Positions 7,726 to 16,688 of a stretch of 33,696 nt of DNA are shown in pieces; position 1 is the stretch's first letter; every line of letters begins with the position of its first letter. The notes under the pieces were generated by a model. It was not told where the DNA came from. It was given only the letters and a program-made list of their open reading frames with translations, and did no database searches. Source of the stretch: Alphaproteobacteria bacterium (GTDB lineage Bacteria > Pseudomonadota > Alphaproteobacteria > ATCC43930 > CGMCC-115725); assembly GCA_021324875.1 (NCBI GenBank), contig JAJPIH010000092.1, positions 1 to 33,696 of the forward strand. The letters run 5' to 3'. The position numbers and the translations under genes are program-made.

Positions 7726-8661
7726 TTGCCTCGCCGCCTGCATGCCGCTGTCGCCCAACTTGGCCCCATTCATCGCAGCGACGAGCGCGCCGCGGTTGTG
7801 CGACGGCTCATGGCCTTGCTGCGCGAAGCCCACACCCGCGGCGCTCGCTTTGTGGTGTTCCCGGAATTGGCGTTGACGACCTTCTTTCCGCGCTGGTGGA
7901 TTACCGACCAGGCCGAGATTGACCGCTTCTTCGAGCGCGAAATGCCGAATGCCGCAACCCGGCCGCTATTCGACCTGGCCGCGGAGCTCGGGGTCGGATT
8001 CTACCTCGGTTATGCCGAGTTGGCCGCGGAGCGCGGCGCAGTCACGCGCTACAACACCGCCATCCTGGTGGATGGCAACGGACGGATCATCGGGCGCTAT
8101 CGCAAGATCCATCTGCCGGGCCATTCCGACCATCTGCCCGAGGCTCCGTTTCAGCATCTCGAAAAGCGCTATTTCGACGTCGGCAATGACGGCTTCCGGG
8201 TCTGGCGGTTTTGTGACGCGATCGTCGGCATGTGCATTTGCAACGATCGCCGCTGGCCCGAGACCTGGCGCGTTCTCGGCTTGCAGGGCGCTGAAATCGT
8301 CGCGCTCGGCTACAACACCCCGCTCGAAAACATCCATCACCGCGAGCCCGAACATTTGCGGATGTTTCACCATCTGCTGTCGCTGCAGGCCGGCGCCTAT
8401 CAGAATGCGACCTGGGTATTGGCGGCGGCCAAATGCGGCAGCGAGGACGGGTTTGCGATGATCGGCGGGTCGGCGATCGTGGCCCCGACCGGCGAAATCG
8501 CGGCCCGAACATTGAGCGAGGATGACGAGGTCATCACCGTCGAGCTCGACCTCGAGCTCGGCGCCTATCTACGCCGAACCGTCTTCGATTTTGCCCGGCA
8601 CCGCCGCATCGAGCATTATCGTCTGATCACCGAGCGCACCGGCGCCAAGGCCGAAGTCTAG
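7726..8661 (+). CDS. N-carbamoyl-D-amino-acid hydrolase (D-carbamoylase), nitrilase superfamily
   Basis: Hydrolyses N-carbamoyl-D-amino acids to the D-amino acid, CO2 and ammonia. The Glu-Lys-Cys triad is seen in FPELALTTFFPRWW, YRKIHLPGH and CICNDRRWPE, and later segments GYNTPLENIHH, HHLLSLQAGAYQNATW and VAPTGEIAA match D-carbamoylases. A TTG start at 7726 is chosen: GGAG at 7716-7719 lies six bases before it, and it puts the triad at E47, K127 and C172, the numbering of the Agrobacterium enzyme. The ATG at 7714 is the alternative but has no ribosome site. A hydantoinase partner is not in the window. Confidence 0.85.
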   Translation: MPRRLHAAVAQLGPIHRSDERAAVVRRLMALLREAHTRGARFVVFPELALTTFFPRWWITDQAEIDRFFEREMPNAATRPLFDLAAELGVGFYLGYAELAAERGAVTRYNTAILVDGNGRIIGRYRKIHLPGHSDHLPEAPFQHLEKRYFDVGNDGFRVWRFCDAIVGMCICNDRRWPETWRVLGLQGAEIVALGYNTPLENIHHREPEHLRMFHHLLSLQAGAYQNATWVLAAAKCGSEDGFAMIGGSAIVAPTGEIAARTLSEDDEVITVELDLELGAYLRRTVFDFARHRRIEHYRLITERTGAKAEV

Positions 8662-8823
8662 TCGCGACCCGCGCCGAACTCTGGCCGCGCCGGGCACAGG
8701 CGGCGTTGATCGGGGGCCGAGCGCGGTATCATCGGCCGCACCTCTCCGAGCGTTCACGATGGCCGGCATTGACCGCCGCGAGATCCGATGCGGCAATCGC
8801 GCACGCTCGATCGCGGGCCGCTC

Positions 8824-9858
8824 TCAGATCGCCAGCGGCTCGGCGCGGGCCGCTTGCGCGACTGCGGCAAGCGCCTCGCGGCACAGGGTTTCAGCAGGAA
8901 AACCGGTGGTTTTGATCAGGATCTCGGCCTCGGCGAGGCGCTCGAGCGCGGCCCGCAACGCCGGCTCCCGCCATTGCTCGAGCTGTCGCCGGATCGGCTC
9001 CCGGTGTTTGAAAAAGATCGGCGGGCGGGCGGCGGCCATCACCGCGTCGAGCGAATTGCCGGCGGTCAGGCTCGCGGCCAGGCCGTGCAGGCGCTGCAGG
9101 TGCCGCAGCAGCGCGCGCAGCACCGTGACCGGGGATTCGCCGCCCTGGAAGACGCGATCGAGCACCCGCTCGAGCCGCGCCGGATCGCCTTCGGCGGCGG
9201 CCATGATCGCGTCGTCGAGTTCGAGCGCGGCGCTGTCGCCAACCAGCCGGACCGCATCGTCGAACTGCACTTGGCCGCCCTCGCCGACATACAAAGCCAA
9301 TTTGTCGAGTTCGGCGCGGGTGGCAAGGCGGTCCTCGCCAAGATGGTCGACCAGGTAGCGCATCGCATCCGCGCTTGCGCGCACGCGGCGGGCGGCGAGG
9401 CTCTCGCGGATCACCGCAACCCGGTCGCGCGCCGTGTCCGGATAGCAGCCAATTGCCGTGGCTTGGGGCGCGGCCTCAAACGCGCGCCGCAGCGTCGAGG
9501 CGGTCGACGGCTCGCCCGCCTCGATCACGATCAGCGCATCACCCGGCAGTTGCGCAAGAAAGGCGGTGAAGATGCGGGCCAGGCTGTCGTTGGCCCCGCG
9601 CACCCTGACCACCCGCCGCCCGCCGATCAGGCTCAACTGTGCGGCCTCGTCGGCCAGACGCGCGGGATCGGCGGCGAGCGTCGCCCCGTCAAGTTCGGTG
9701 ACGCGAAACGGGTCGCCCAGATCGGCGCAGACGCTGCGGGCGAGCGTGTCGGCGCGCTCGCGCACCAGACCGGCATCCGGCCCGTACAGCAGCACGGCGC
9801 GGATCGCCGCATCGGGACGCTGCAAAAATCCGGCGACCCGGGCCGGCGCCAGCCTCAC
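8824..9858 (-). CDS. holA: DNA polymerase III subunit delta
   Basis: A 344-residue clamp-loader subunit that opens the beta sliding clamp. The N-terminus has the HolA pattern VLLYGPDAGLVRERA, a degenerate Walker-like loop, followed by a domain with EAGEPSTASTLRRAFE and the helical C-terminus with GGESPVTVLRALLRHLQRLHGL. The start is GTG 9858, which overlaps the lptE stop in GTGA. It is the last gene of leuS-lptE-holA; no terminator is visible in the 160 bases before the convergent D-carbamoylase gene. Confidence 0.92.
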   Translation of the reverse strand: MRLAPARVAGFLQRPDAAIRAVLLYGPDAGLVRERADTLARSVCADLGDPFRVTELDGATLAADPARLADEAAQLSLIGGRRVVRVRGANDSLARIFTAFLAQLPGDALIVIEAGEPSTASTLRRAFEAAPQATAIGCYPDTARDRVAVIRESLAARRVRASADAMRYLVDHLGEDRLATRAELDKLALYVGEGGQVQFDDAVRLVGDSAALELDDAIMAAAEGDPARLERVLDRVFQGGESPVTVLRALLRHLQRLHGLAASLTAGNSLDAVMAAARPPIFFKHREPIRRQLEQWREPALRAALERLAEAEILIKTTGFPAETLCREALAAVAQAARAEPLAI

Positions 9859-10397
9859 GGCACGGTCTCCGCCTTTTTGACCGCGGCCTGGGCCGCCCTT
9901 TGTTGCATGAATTGATTGAGCCTCAGGACGATCTCCTCGGCGAGTTCGGCGACGGTTCGCACCTGCGCGTCGTCTTCGCCAACCACCGTCGAATATTGGT
10001 TCGGGTTGAGTTGGAACGAGTTCTGTTCGTGCAATGTGAACGAGAGCAGCGTCTGCCCGCCGCGGTTTTCGACGAGATGGCTGGTGCTGGTGACGTCGAT
10101 CCGCCCCAGGGTCGCGGTACCCTGTGATTGCAGGCCGAGATTGCTGAGCGAGTAGGACAGCGTCGTCGCCAATGTGTAGCGATAGGGCGTCGGTTGCCCG
10201 GTCGGGTTCAGGGCATTGCGCAGCGCCATTTCCAGCCGCTGCCCGATCCGCTCCGCGATCGGCGCCACCCGGATCGCGCGCAAATCGGCGCTCGCCGGCC
10301 CGGTTGCCGGGTCGGCGTAGAGCCGCTCCCAGCCGCAGCCCGAGAGCGGCAGCACGAGCCACAGAAAGAGTGCGGCGGCGGCGCCGGTCGAATTCAC
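9855..10397 (-). CDS. lptE: LPS-assembly lipoprotein LptE
   Basis: A 180-residue outer-membrane lipoprotein that plugs the LptD barrel during lipopolysaccharide export. A signal peptide ([19 protein letters not shown]) with lipobox LSGC is at the N-terminus; the segments [28 protein letters not shown] and [14 protein letters not shown] suit the LptE fold. The start is GTG 10397, overlapping the leuS TGA in GTGA; the holA start overlaps the stop in the same way. LptE is poorly conserved, so the call uses lipobox, length and the leuS-holA context common in Proteobacteria. Confidence 0.88.
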   Translation of the reverse strand: MNSTGAAAALFLWLVLPLSGCGWERLYADPATGPASADLRAIRVAPIAERIGQRLEMALRNALNPTGQPTPYRYTLATTLSYSLSNLGLQSQGTATLGRIDVTSTSHLVENRGGQTLLSFTLHEQNSFQLNPNQYSTVVGEDDAQVRTVAELAEEIVLRLNQFMQQRAAQAAVKKAETVP

Positions 10398-12967
10398 GCG
10401 ACGATGCTGACGATCCGATTGGGCACGACGATGACCTTGCGCGGCGGGCGTCCTTCGAGCCAGCGCAGCACTTGCGGCAATTGCAGCGCCGCGGTCTCGA
10501 CCATGCTCTGCTCGGCATCGCGAGGACATTCGAGGGTGCCGCGCAGCTTGCCGTTAACCTGCACGGCGATCGTCACCTGTTCCTGACGCGCCAGTTCGGG
10601 ATCGGCCACCGGCCAAGCCTGCTCGGCGACCAGACCCTCGCGGCCCAAGACTTGCCACATCTCCTCGGCCAGGTGCGGCATCATCGGACCCACCAGCAAT
10701 GTCACGGTCTCCAGCGCTTCGCGCAGCACCGCCGGACCGGCGCCGGTACCGAGCACGGCCGGCGGCACTTCTTCGATCGCGTTGGTCAGCTCCCGGATGC
10801 GGGCGACGGCGCGATTGAAGCGGAACTTGTCGAGATCGTCGCCGACTGCGGCCACCGTGCGATGCATCACCCGCCGCAGCATGTCGACCTCGGGGGCAAG
10901 TTCGCCGGTGACGACAGCGCCCGGCGGCGGCAGCGCGACCGCCGGCTCGCTGACCATTCGCCACAGCCGGTTGACATAACGCCAAGCCCCCTCGATACCC
11001 GTCTCGGTCCATTCGAGATCGCGCTCGGGGGGACTGTCGGACAGCAAATAGAGCCGCGCCGTGTCGGCGCCGTAGGTGTCGACAATCGCGTCGAGCCCGA
11101 CGACGTTCTTCTTCGATTTCGACATCTTCTCGGTGCGCCCGGTGACGACCGGGCGGCGATCGGGACCGATCAGGCGCCCGCTGTCATCACGCTCGACCTC
11201 TTCCGGGAACAGCCATTCGCCGGCGGCGCTGCGATAGGTCTGATGACAGACCATGCCCTGGGTAAAGAGCCCGGCGAACGGCTCATCGAGATCGAGATAG
11301 CCGCAGCGGCTGAGCGCCCGGGTAAAAAAGCGCGAATAAAGCAGATGCAGCACGGCGTGCTCGACACCGCCGATATACTGGTCGACCGGCATCCAATACG
11401 CGACCGCCTCGCGGTCGAAAGCATGGCTGTCGCGGGCCGAACAGAAGCGCAAAAAGTACCACGACGATTCAAAAAACGTGTCGAAGGTGTCGGTCTCGCG
11501 CTCGGCGCCCCCGCCGCATTGCGGACAGCGGACATGCTTCCAGCTCGGATGATGCGCAAGCGGGTTGCCCGGCTTGTCGAAACTGACATCCTCGGGCAAG
11601 GTCACCGGCAGGTCGTGCTCCGGCACCGGCACGATCCCGCACACCGGACAATGAATGATCGGGATCGGGCAGCCCCAATAGCGCTGACGCGACACCCCCC
11701 AGTCGCGCAGCCGAAAAACGGTGGTGCGCTGGCCTTGGCCAAGGGCTTCGAGCCGCTCGCCGGCGGCCCGTTTGGCGCCGGCGACGGTCAACCCGTCGAG
11801 AAAGGACGAATTGAACAGCGTGCCGTCCTGTTCGACATAGGCTTCGTCGCCGATCGCAAAACCGGCCGGGTCGGCGCCGGGCGGCAGCACGACCGGAATG
11901 ACCGGCAGGCCGTATTTGCGCGCGAATTCGAGATCGCGCTGGTCATGCGCGGGACAGCCGAAAATCGCGCCCGTGCCATACTCCATCAGCACGAAATTTG
12001 CGACATAAAGGGGCACCCGGCGCTGCCGGTCAAACGGATGGATCGCCTCCAGGCCGGTCGCATAGCCGCGCTTTTCGGCGGTCTCGATGACCGCCTCGCT
12101 GGTCCCCATGCGGTTGCACTCGCCGATAAACGCGGCCAGCCCCGGATCGGTCGCGGCGAGCTTCTGGGCGAGCGGATGGTTGGGCGACAGCGCCACAAAC
12201 GAGGCGCCGAACAGCGTATCCTGCCGGGTCGTAAACACCTCGACCCGTTCATCGCGGCCGGCCAGCTCAAACACCACCCGCGCCCCCTCGGAGCGGCCGA
12301 TCCAATTCTCCTGCATCAGCCGCACGCGTTCAGGCCAGCGATCGAGCCGCTGGATCGCTTCGAGCAGCTCGTCGGTGAACGCGGTGATGCGCAAAAACCA
12401 TTGCGACAACAGCCGCTTTTCAACAATCGCGCCGGACCGCCAGCCGCGCCCGTCGATCACCTGCTCGTTGGCCAGCACCGTGTTCTCGACCGGGTCCCAG
12501 TTGACCCAGGCTTCCTTGCGATAGGCGAGCCCGTTGGCAAGAAAGTCGAGAAACATCTTTTGTTCGTGACGGTAATATTCAGGATGACAGGTCGCGATTT
12601 CGCGCGACCAGTCATAGGCAAAGCCCATCCGCTGGAGCTGGGCGCGCATGGTTGCGATGTTTTCCCGCGTCCACGCCGCCGGGTGGACCTTTTCCGCCAT
12701 CGCGGCGTTTTCGGCGGGCAACCCGAAAGCGTCCCAGCCCATCGGATGCAATACGTTGAAGCCTTGGGCGCGGCGGTAGCGCGCAACCAGATCGCCCATC
12801 GTATAGTTGCGGACATGCCCGACATGCAGTTTCCCCGACGGATAGGGAAACATCTCAAGCACGTAATATTTACGGGTGGTTGGTTTGGTCGAGACCTCAA
12901 ACAGTCGCCGCTCACGCCAGACCCGCTGCCATTTTTCCTCGGTCTCTCGAAAGTTATAACGCGACAT
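10394..12967 (-). CDS. leuS: Leucine--tRNA ligase
   Basis: An 857-residue class Ia aminoacyl-tRNA synthetase that charges tRNA-Leu. It shows the HIGH-type motif HVGH at 48-51 after FPYPSGKL, the WDAFGLPAE segment and an editing (CP1) domain with [23 protein letters not shown] is followed by a paired Cys-x2-Cys pattern (CPVCG, CPQCG), KMSKS is at 614-618, and the C-terminus is [12 protein letters not shown] 12967 directly follows an in-frame GTG at 12970; the ATG is used. It heads the leuS-lptE-holA operon. The 180 bases upstream contain a TATATG-like element near 13040, too weak to call as promoter. Confidence 0.97.
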   Translation of the reverse strand: MSRYNFRETEEKWQRVWRERRLFEVSTKPTTRKYYVLEMFPYPSGKLHVGHVRNYTMGDLVARYRRAQGFNVLHPMGWDAFGLPAENAAMAEKVHPAAWTRENIATMRAQLQRMGFAYDWSREIATCHPEYYRHEQKMFLDFLANGLAYRKEAWVNWDPVENTVLANEQVIDGRGWRSGAIVEKRLLSQWFLRITAFTDELLEAIQRLDRWPERVRLMQENWIGRSEGARVVFELAGRDERVEVFTTRQDTLFGASFVALSPNHPLAQKLAATDPGLAAFIGECNRMGTSEAVIETAEKRGYATGLEAIHPFDRQRRVPLYVANFVLMEYGTGAIFGCPAHDQRDLEFARKYGLPVIPVVLPPGADPAGFAIGDEAYVEQDGTLFNSSFLDGLTVAGAKRAAGERLEALGQGQRTTVFRLRDWGVSRQRYWGCPIPIIHCPVCGIVPVPEHDLPVTLPEDVSFDKPGNPLAHHPSWKHVRCPQCGGGAERETDTFDTFFESSWYFLRFCSARDSHAFDREAVAYWMPVDQYIGGVEHAVLHLLYSRFFTRALSRCGYLDLDEPFAGLFTQGMVCHQTYRSAAGEWLFPEEVERDDSGRLIGPDRRPVVTGRTEKMSKSKKNVVGLDAIVDTYGADTARLYLLSDSPPERDLEWTETGIEGAWRYVNRLWRMVSEPAVALPPPGAVVTGELAPEVDMLRRVMHRTVAAVGDDLDKFRFNRAVARIRELTNAIEEVPPAVLGTGAGPAVLREALETVTLLVGPMMPHLAEEMWQVLGREGLVAEQAWPVADPELARQEQVTIAVQVNGKLRGTLECPRDAEQSMVETAALQLPQVLRWLEGRPPRKVIVVPNRIVSIVA

Positions 12968-13149
12968 CACTCGTACGATTCTTTCGGCCGTGGCCGCCCG
13001 CCCGGGACCGGGTTATCCGGTGCGAACCGGCGATCTTGTCAGCATATAGTGTGTTGCGATTCGCGGCGATGCCGCAACCCTTGAAAACCGGTTAGAGCCG
13101 GGTGCGCGACGGGCGCGCCACTCGCGATCGGGCGGCGCCGGCGCCGGGG

Positions 13150-13737
13150 TCATTCGGCGGCATAGGCTTTCATCCACTGCCGTTTCAACTGCCCCGCGCG
13201 GCGCAAAATCGCCGCTTCGAGATCATCTTCGACCTTGCGCGCGATCGTGGTCGACTTCCACTCCCCCGACGGGGTCAATTCCTGTCGATCGACGGTCACG
13301 GCCACCGCTTCCGAGCGCACGGTGCGGGCCAGCACGAACACCTGGATCTTGTAGCGTTCGTTTGGCTTGCCCTGAGGGGAATACCAATCGGTGACAAGTT
13401 CGCCGGTCAGCGGGTCCTGGGTGCTGAACGTCGTGAAACTGAGCGTATCGAGCGCCGCCTGCCACAATATCGGGCTGACGGTGTTGCCGGTATGCGGACC
13501 GGGCTGGTGTTCGGACGGCTTTTTGGCCAGCCCGAGCACGGTCCAGATCGTCGCCTCGGTGTCAATGTCATCGGACCTGTCGGCCGCCGCCTTGACGTTG
13601 GCGGGATCCTGCGGCGATCCGCCCGCCCCCGGCGGCGCGCCCGCCTGGACCGGTGGTCGGCTCGACGCGCAAGCCACCAGCAGCAATGAAAGAGTTGCGG
13701 CAAACACCGCCGAAAGGCGGTAATGAAGATGCGACAT
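13150..13737 (-). CDS. DUF3576 lipoprotein
   Basis: A 195-residue predicted lipoprotein. The signal peptide ends in LLLVACASS (lipobox VAC). After a Pro/Gly-rich linker comes the DUF3576 domain: ATIWTVLGL, WQAALDTLSFTTFSTQDP, GELVTDWYSP and a C-terminal helix AAILRRAGQLKRQWMKAY. The family is common in Alphaproteobacteria next to leuS; its function is unknown. ATG 13737 has a G-rich site about eight bases upstream. It diverges from yggS with only 75 bases between starts, so the two promoters must be packed into that gap. Confidence 0.87.
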   Translation of the reverse strand: MSHLHYRLSAVFAATLSLLLVACASSRPPVQAGAPPGAGGSPQDPANVKAAADRSDDIDTEATIWTVLGLAKKPSEHQPGPHTGNTVSPILWQAALDTLSFTTFSTQDPLTGELVTDWYSPQGKPNERYKIQVFVLARTVRSEAVAVTVDRQELTPSGEWKSTTIARKVEDDLEAAILRRAGQLKRQWMKAYAAE

Positions 13738-13812
13738 CCGGCGATCCCCCGGGCGAGAGCCGCGCCCGCTGCCGGAGCGGGCCATCAGGCTTTTGCCAGG
13801 AACGGAGCTGAT

Positions 13813-14505
13813 ATGGAAGAGGTTATCGAGAGTGCCGTCGCCGCCAATTTGGACGCCGTCAGAACCCGGGTCGAGGCGGCAACGCGGGCGGCCTCGCGGC
13901 CCCCGGGCAGCGTCGCGCTGGTTGCGGTCAGCAAGACCCAGCCCGCCTCGGCGGTGCGCGAAGCCTTGCTCGCCGGCCACCGCCTGTTCGGCGAGAACCG
14001 GGTCCAGGAGGCGCAGGCCAAGTATCCGGAGTTGCGTGCCGCGTTTCCGGACCTCAAGCTGCATCTGATCGGACCGCTGCAGACCAACAAGGCCAGGGAA
14101 GCGGTGGCGCTGTTCGACATGATCGAGACCGTCGACCGGCCGCGGCTGGCGATCGCGTTGGCCCGGGAAATGGAACGCAGCGGCCGCCGGCTTCCCTGCC
14201 TGATCGAGGTCAATACCGGCGAGGAAGCGCAAAAATCGGGCGTGATGCCGACGGCCGCCGATGCCTTTATCGGCGAATGCCGCGATGTGCTCGGGCTGCC
14301 GATCGAGGGGCTGATGTGCGTGCCGCCGATCGATCAGGAACCGGCGCCGCATTTTGCGCTGTTGCGTGAGATCGCGCGGCGCAACGCGCTCGGAATCTTG
14401 AGCATGGGCATGAGCGCCGATTTCGAGACGGCAATCCGCTTTGGCGCGACGCATGTCCGGATCGGGACCGCGATCTTCGGCCCGCGCCGGGCGACAACGG
14501 CATGA
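13813..14505 (+). CDS. yggS: YggS family pyridoxal-phosphate homeostasis protein
   Basis: A 230-residue single-domain TIM-barrel protein that binds PLP but has no known enzyme activity. The PLP lysine is K41 in LVAVSKTQP. Other family segments are LFGENRVQEAQAKYPEL, LHLIGPLQTNK, LIEVNTGEEAQKSG, LSMGMSADFETAI and VRIGTAIFG. ATG 13813 has GGAG eight bases upstream, and an earlier in-frame ATG at 13723 lies inside the divergent lipoprotein gene's start region. The next gene begins 22 bases downstream and may be co-transcribed. Confidence 0.95.
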   Translation: MEEVIESAVAANLDAVRTRVEAATRAASRPPGSVALVAVSKTQPASAVREALLAGHRLFGENRVQEAQAKYPELRAAFPDLKLHLIGPLQTNKAREAVALFDMIETVDRPRLAIALAREMERSGRRLPCLIEVNTGEEAQKSGVMPTAADAFIGECRDVLGLPIEGLMCVPPIDQEPAPHFALLREIARRNALGILSMGMSADFETAIRFGATHVRIGTAIFGPRRATTA

Positions 14506-14527
14506 TCGGCAGCGGCGGAGCGCGGTG

Positions 14528-15571
14528 ATGCGGGTGTTCACGACCTTGCCGCAGGAAAACCTGCAAGCGGTGGCGGCGGCGGCGCGCGCGGTCGAAGCCG
14601 AAGGCTATGACGGCGTCGTGACGATGGAGAACAAGCACGACCCGTTCCTGGCGCTGGCGATCGCCGGCAGCGTGACCGAACGCATCGAGCTGCATAACGG
14701 GGTGGCGATCGCGTTTGCGCGCTCGCCGATGGCGGTGGCGGAAGTCGGTTGGGACCTCGCCGGCGCCACCGGCGGCCGGTTTGTCGTCGGGCTGGGTTCG
14801 CAGGTACGCGCCCACAACGAACGGCGCTTCTCGGTGGCGTGGACCCCTCCGGCCCAGCGGATGCGGGAATATGTGCAGGCGTTGCGCGCGATCTGGCGAT
14901 GCTGGAAGACCGGCGAGCCGCTCAAATACGAGGGCGAGCATTATCGCTTCACGCTGATGACGCCGAATTTCACGCCCGAGCCGATCGCCGCCCCACCGCC
15001 CGCGGTGACGATTGCCGCAGTCGGTCCGGCGATGTTGCGGGTCGCGGCCGAAGAATGCGACGGGGTGCGGCTCCACGGTTTTTGCACGCGCCGCTATATC
15101 GAGGAAGCGGTCATGCCGCGGCTTGCCGCCGGCCTCGCCAAAAGCGGCCGGCGACGCCAGAATTTCGAGGTCTCGGGCGGCGGGTTTCTGGCCACCGGCC
15201 CCGATGACGCGAGCGTCGCGCGCATGTTCGAATGGGTTCGCCAACGAGTTGCCTTTTACGGGTCGACCCCGGCCTATTACCCGGTCCTCGCCACCCACGG
15301 TCTTGAAGAGCTCGGGCACAAATTGACGGCGATGGTGCGCCAGGGAAAATGGGCTGAACTGGCCGCCGAGGTCAGCGACGAGGTTGTGCATCTGTTTGCC
15401 GCGGTCGGGCGCTGGGACGAGATCGCCGGCGCCATCGAGCGGCGCTTTGGCGGTCTCAGCGACGCGATCAACGCCCGCGCCAACCCGGAAGTGCCCGATC
15501 ATTTGCCGCCCGATTTGATCCAGGACATCCGTCGTCTGGCTTGTCCTTTCACCGGTTTTGCGCCGCTCTGA
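14528..15571 (+). CDS. LLM-class flavin/F420-dependent oxidoreductase, TIGR03617-like
   Basis: A 347-residue luciferase-like TIM-barrel oxidoreductase. It shows LHNGVAIAFARSPMAVAE and GRFVVGLGSQVRAHNERRF, the Ser-Pro and Gly-Leu-Gly-Ser elements that hold the cofactor phosphate. KYEGEHYRFTLMTPNFTP and VTIAAVGPAML follow. The pattern is closest to the TIGR03617 group, often annotated F420-dependent; FMN use cannot be excluded. ATG 14528 has GGAG at 14517-14520; a GTG sits directly before it. It follows yggS by 22 bases. The substrate is unknown. Confidence 0.82.
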   Translation: MRVFTTLPQENLQAVAAAARAVEAEGYDGVVTMENKHDPFLALAIAGSVTERIELHNGVAIAFARSPMAVAEVGWDLAGATGGRFVVGLGSQVRAHNERRFSVAWTPPAQRMREYVQALRAIWRCWKTGEPLKYEGEHYRFTLMTPNFTPEPIAAPPPAVTIAAVGPAMLRVAAEECDGVRLHGFCTRRYIEEAVMPRLAAGLAKSGRRRQNFEVSGGGFLATGPDDASVARMFEWVRQRVAFYGSTPAYYPVLATHGLEELGHKLTAMVRQGKWAELAAEVSDEVVHLFAAVGRWDEIAGAIERRFGGLSDAINARANPEVPDHLPPDLIQDIRRLACPFTGFAPL

Positions 15572-15636
15572 GCAGGCGGCGCCATCACCGCGACCCCCGC
15601 CGCTCAAGCGCGTCTACTCCGAAGCGCAAAAAATGC

Positions 15637-15666
15637 TTGCCAAATGAGGTCATGGTTTGTTCTAAT
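15637..15666 (+). promoter_or_regulatory. Predicted sigma-70-type promoter of the EF-hand gene
   Basis: TTGCCA at 15637-15642 and TCTAAT at 15661-15666 are 18 bases apart, each with one mismatch to consensus. The area is clearly less GC-rich than its surroundings. Transcription would start around 15673, with the GAGGGGGG ribosome site and ATG 15699 just downstream. The -10 lies inside a perfect inverted repeat, TGTTCTAATAGAACA (15658-15672), a likely regulator site. Confidence 0.6.
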
Positions 15667-15682
15667 AGAACAGGTCATGAAC
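15647..15682. promoter_or_regulatory. Operator-like repeats including a LexA-type GAAC-N7-GAAC motif
   Basis: Three elements overlap here. AGGTCATG occurs twice as a direct repeat (15647-15654 and 15672-15679), 25 bases apart. TGTTCT-AAT-AGAACA is a perfect inverted repeat at 15658-15672. GAACAGGTCATGAAC at 15668-15682 fits GAAC-N7-GAAC, the reverse complement of the alphaproteobacterial LexA box GTTC-N7-GTTC. All lie between the -35 and the ribosome site of the EF-hand gene. The repeats are seen directly; the regulator is inferred. Confidence 0.45.
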
Positions 15683-15698
15683 TCTGAGGGGGGACCCG

Positions 15699-16250
15699 AT
15701 GACGCGATGGACCCTGGTTGCCGCCACCGCGGTGCTGGTCGGCGCGGGCTTATGGCACCTGCCGGCAACCGCTCAGCATGCGGCGACAGCCGCAGCCGAT
15801 AGCGGCCACACGACGGGAGCCGCAGCCGCCGAGCGCGTTACCGTCGCCCGGCCGCAGCCCGCCGCACCGCAGCTGATCACCTTTGACGAATATCGCGATT
15901 TTCGGCTGCGCATCATCGCCGAACGGCAGGCCGAACTCGCGCAGGCGCTCGCCGCGCCCGGTGTGGGGGCGGCGGAACGGGCCGACCTCGAAGGGCGCAA
16001 GGCCTATTACGATCGCCTTGCGGCGATGCCGGCAGAAGCGCGCGATCGCCTGTTTCGCCTGCGCTTCGACGAGATTGACACCAATCACGACGGCTTGATC
16101 GACGAGGCCGAGCGCGCTGCGTGGCGGATCCGACAACGCGAACATTACCGGCAGGTGGCGGCGGCCCGCCTCGCCTCACGCAGCGCTCAACCTTCGTCCA
16201 ATCCCGAGCCACCGGTGGCCGGGTCGGCGCTCGCGCAGGGCCAGCCCTGA
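15699..16250 (+). CDS. Secreted protein with a single EF-hand
   Basis: A 183-residue protein with a signal peptide (WTLVAATAVLVGAGLW, predicted cleavage after ATAQ) and an Ala-rich linker. A helical region FDEYRDFRLRIIAERQAEL leads to one canonical EF-hand loop at 127-138 (DTNHDGLIDEAE), with calcium ligands D127, N129, D131, D135 and E138. The tail is Pro/Ser-rich. It is probably a periplasmic calcium-binding protein; the role is unknown. GAGGGGGG lies about six bases before ATG 15699. It has its own structured promoter (see the entries at 15637-15682), which is unusual in this GC-rich window. Confidence 0.82.
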   Translation: MTRWTLVAATAVLVGAGLWHLPATAQHAATAAADSGHTTGAAAAERVTVARPQPAAPQLITFDEYRDFRLRIIAERQAELAQALAAPGVGAAERADLEGRKAYYDRLAAMPAEARDRLFRLRFDEIDTNHDGLIDEAERAAWRIRQREHYRQVAAARLASRSAQPSSNPEPPVAGSALAQGQP

Positions 16251-16470
16251 CTTGGCGCCCGGCATCGCCGAGGCCCCCCGCCAAGCGCGCGAGGCGCGCA
16301 GCTGCGGTGGCCGGGACCTCCGGGTCTGCGGGCGGCGCTGCTCACTAATCCTCTGGCGATTGACCCTCCGCCTGCGCCGGCGATCGCCGGCCCCGGCCGC
16401 TCGGCAAATGCGCAGCCGGTCAGTGACCGATGCCCGGGGCCGCACGAATGGTGATTTATCCGTTGAAGAT

Positions 16471-16547
16471 TGGCGCGCCCGAGAGGAGTCGAACCCCTAA
16501 CCCCCAGATCCGTAGTCTGGTGCTCTATCCAATTGAGCTACGGGCGC
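16471..16547 (-). tRNA. tRNA-Arg (anticodon ACG)
   Basis: A 77-base cloverleaf with encoded CCA. The acceptor stem is GCGCCCG/CGGGCGC, the D arm GCTC/GAGC, and the anticodon stem CCAGA/TCTGG encloses loop CTACGGA, so the anticodon is ACG (plus-strand 16511-16513). The T arm has loop TTCGACT. A34 would be edited to inosine, reading CGU, CGC and CGA. It lies alone between the EF-hand gene and the methyltransferase gene, on the opposite strand. No integrated element is seen next to it. Confidence 0.97.
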
Positions 16548-16688
16548 CGCCGCCGTCGGCACGGAACCGCGGGCGGCAACGATTACCGCAGCCCGACCGC
16601 GCTGGCAAGTTCGATGCGGCGCAAGGCGGGTTGACCCTCGCCGAACGCTGCGGCAGCAGGCACAATAGCGGGATCGGCCAAAATCGGC

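Noticed and set aside
13036-13052. TATATG element as the leuS promoter
   Set aside because: No -35 hexamer at 16-18 bases; kept only as a remark in the leuS entry.
10172-13084. 970-codon plus-strand open frame opposite leuS and lptE
   Set aside because: It mirrors the minus-strand genes, whose motifs (HVGH, KMSKS, lipobox) are unmistakable; the plus-strand protein is Arg/His/Gly-rich without any domain.
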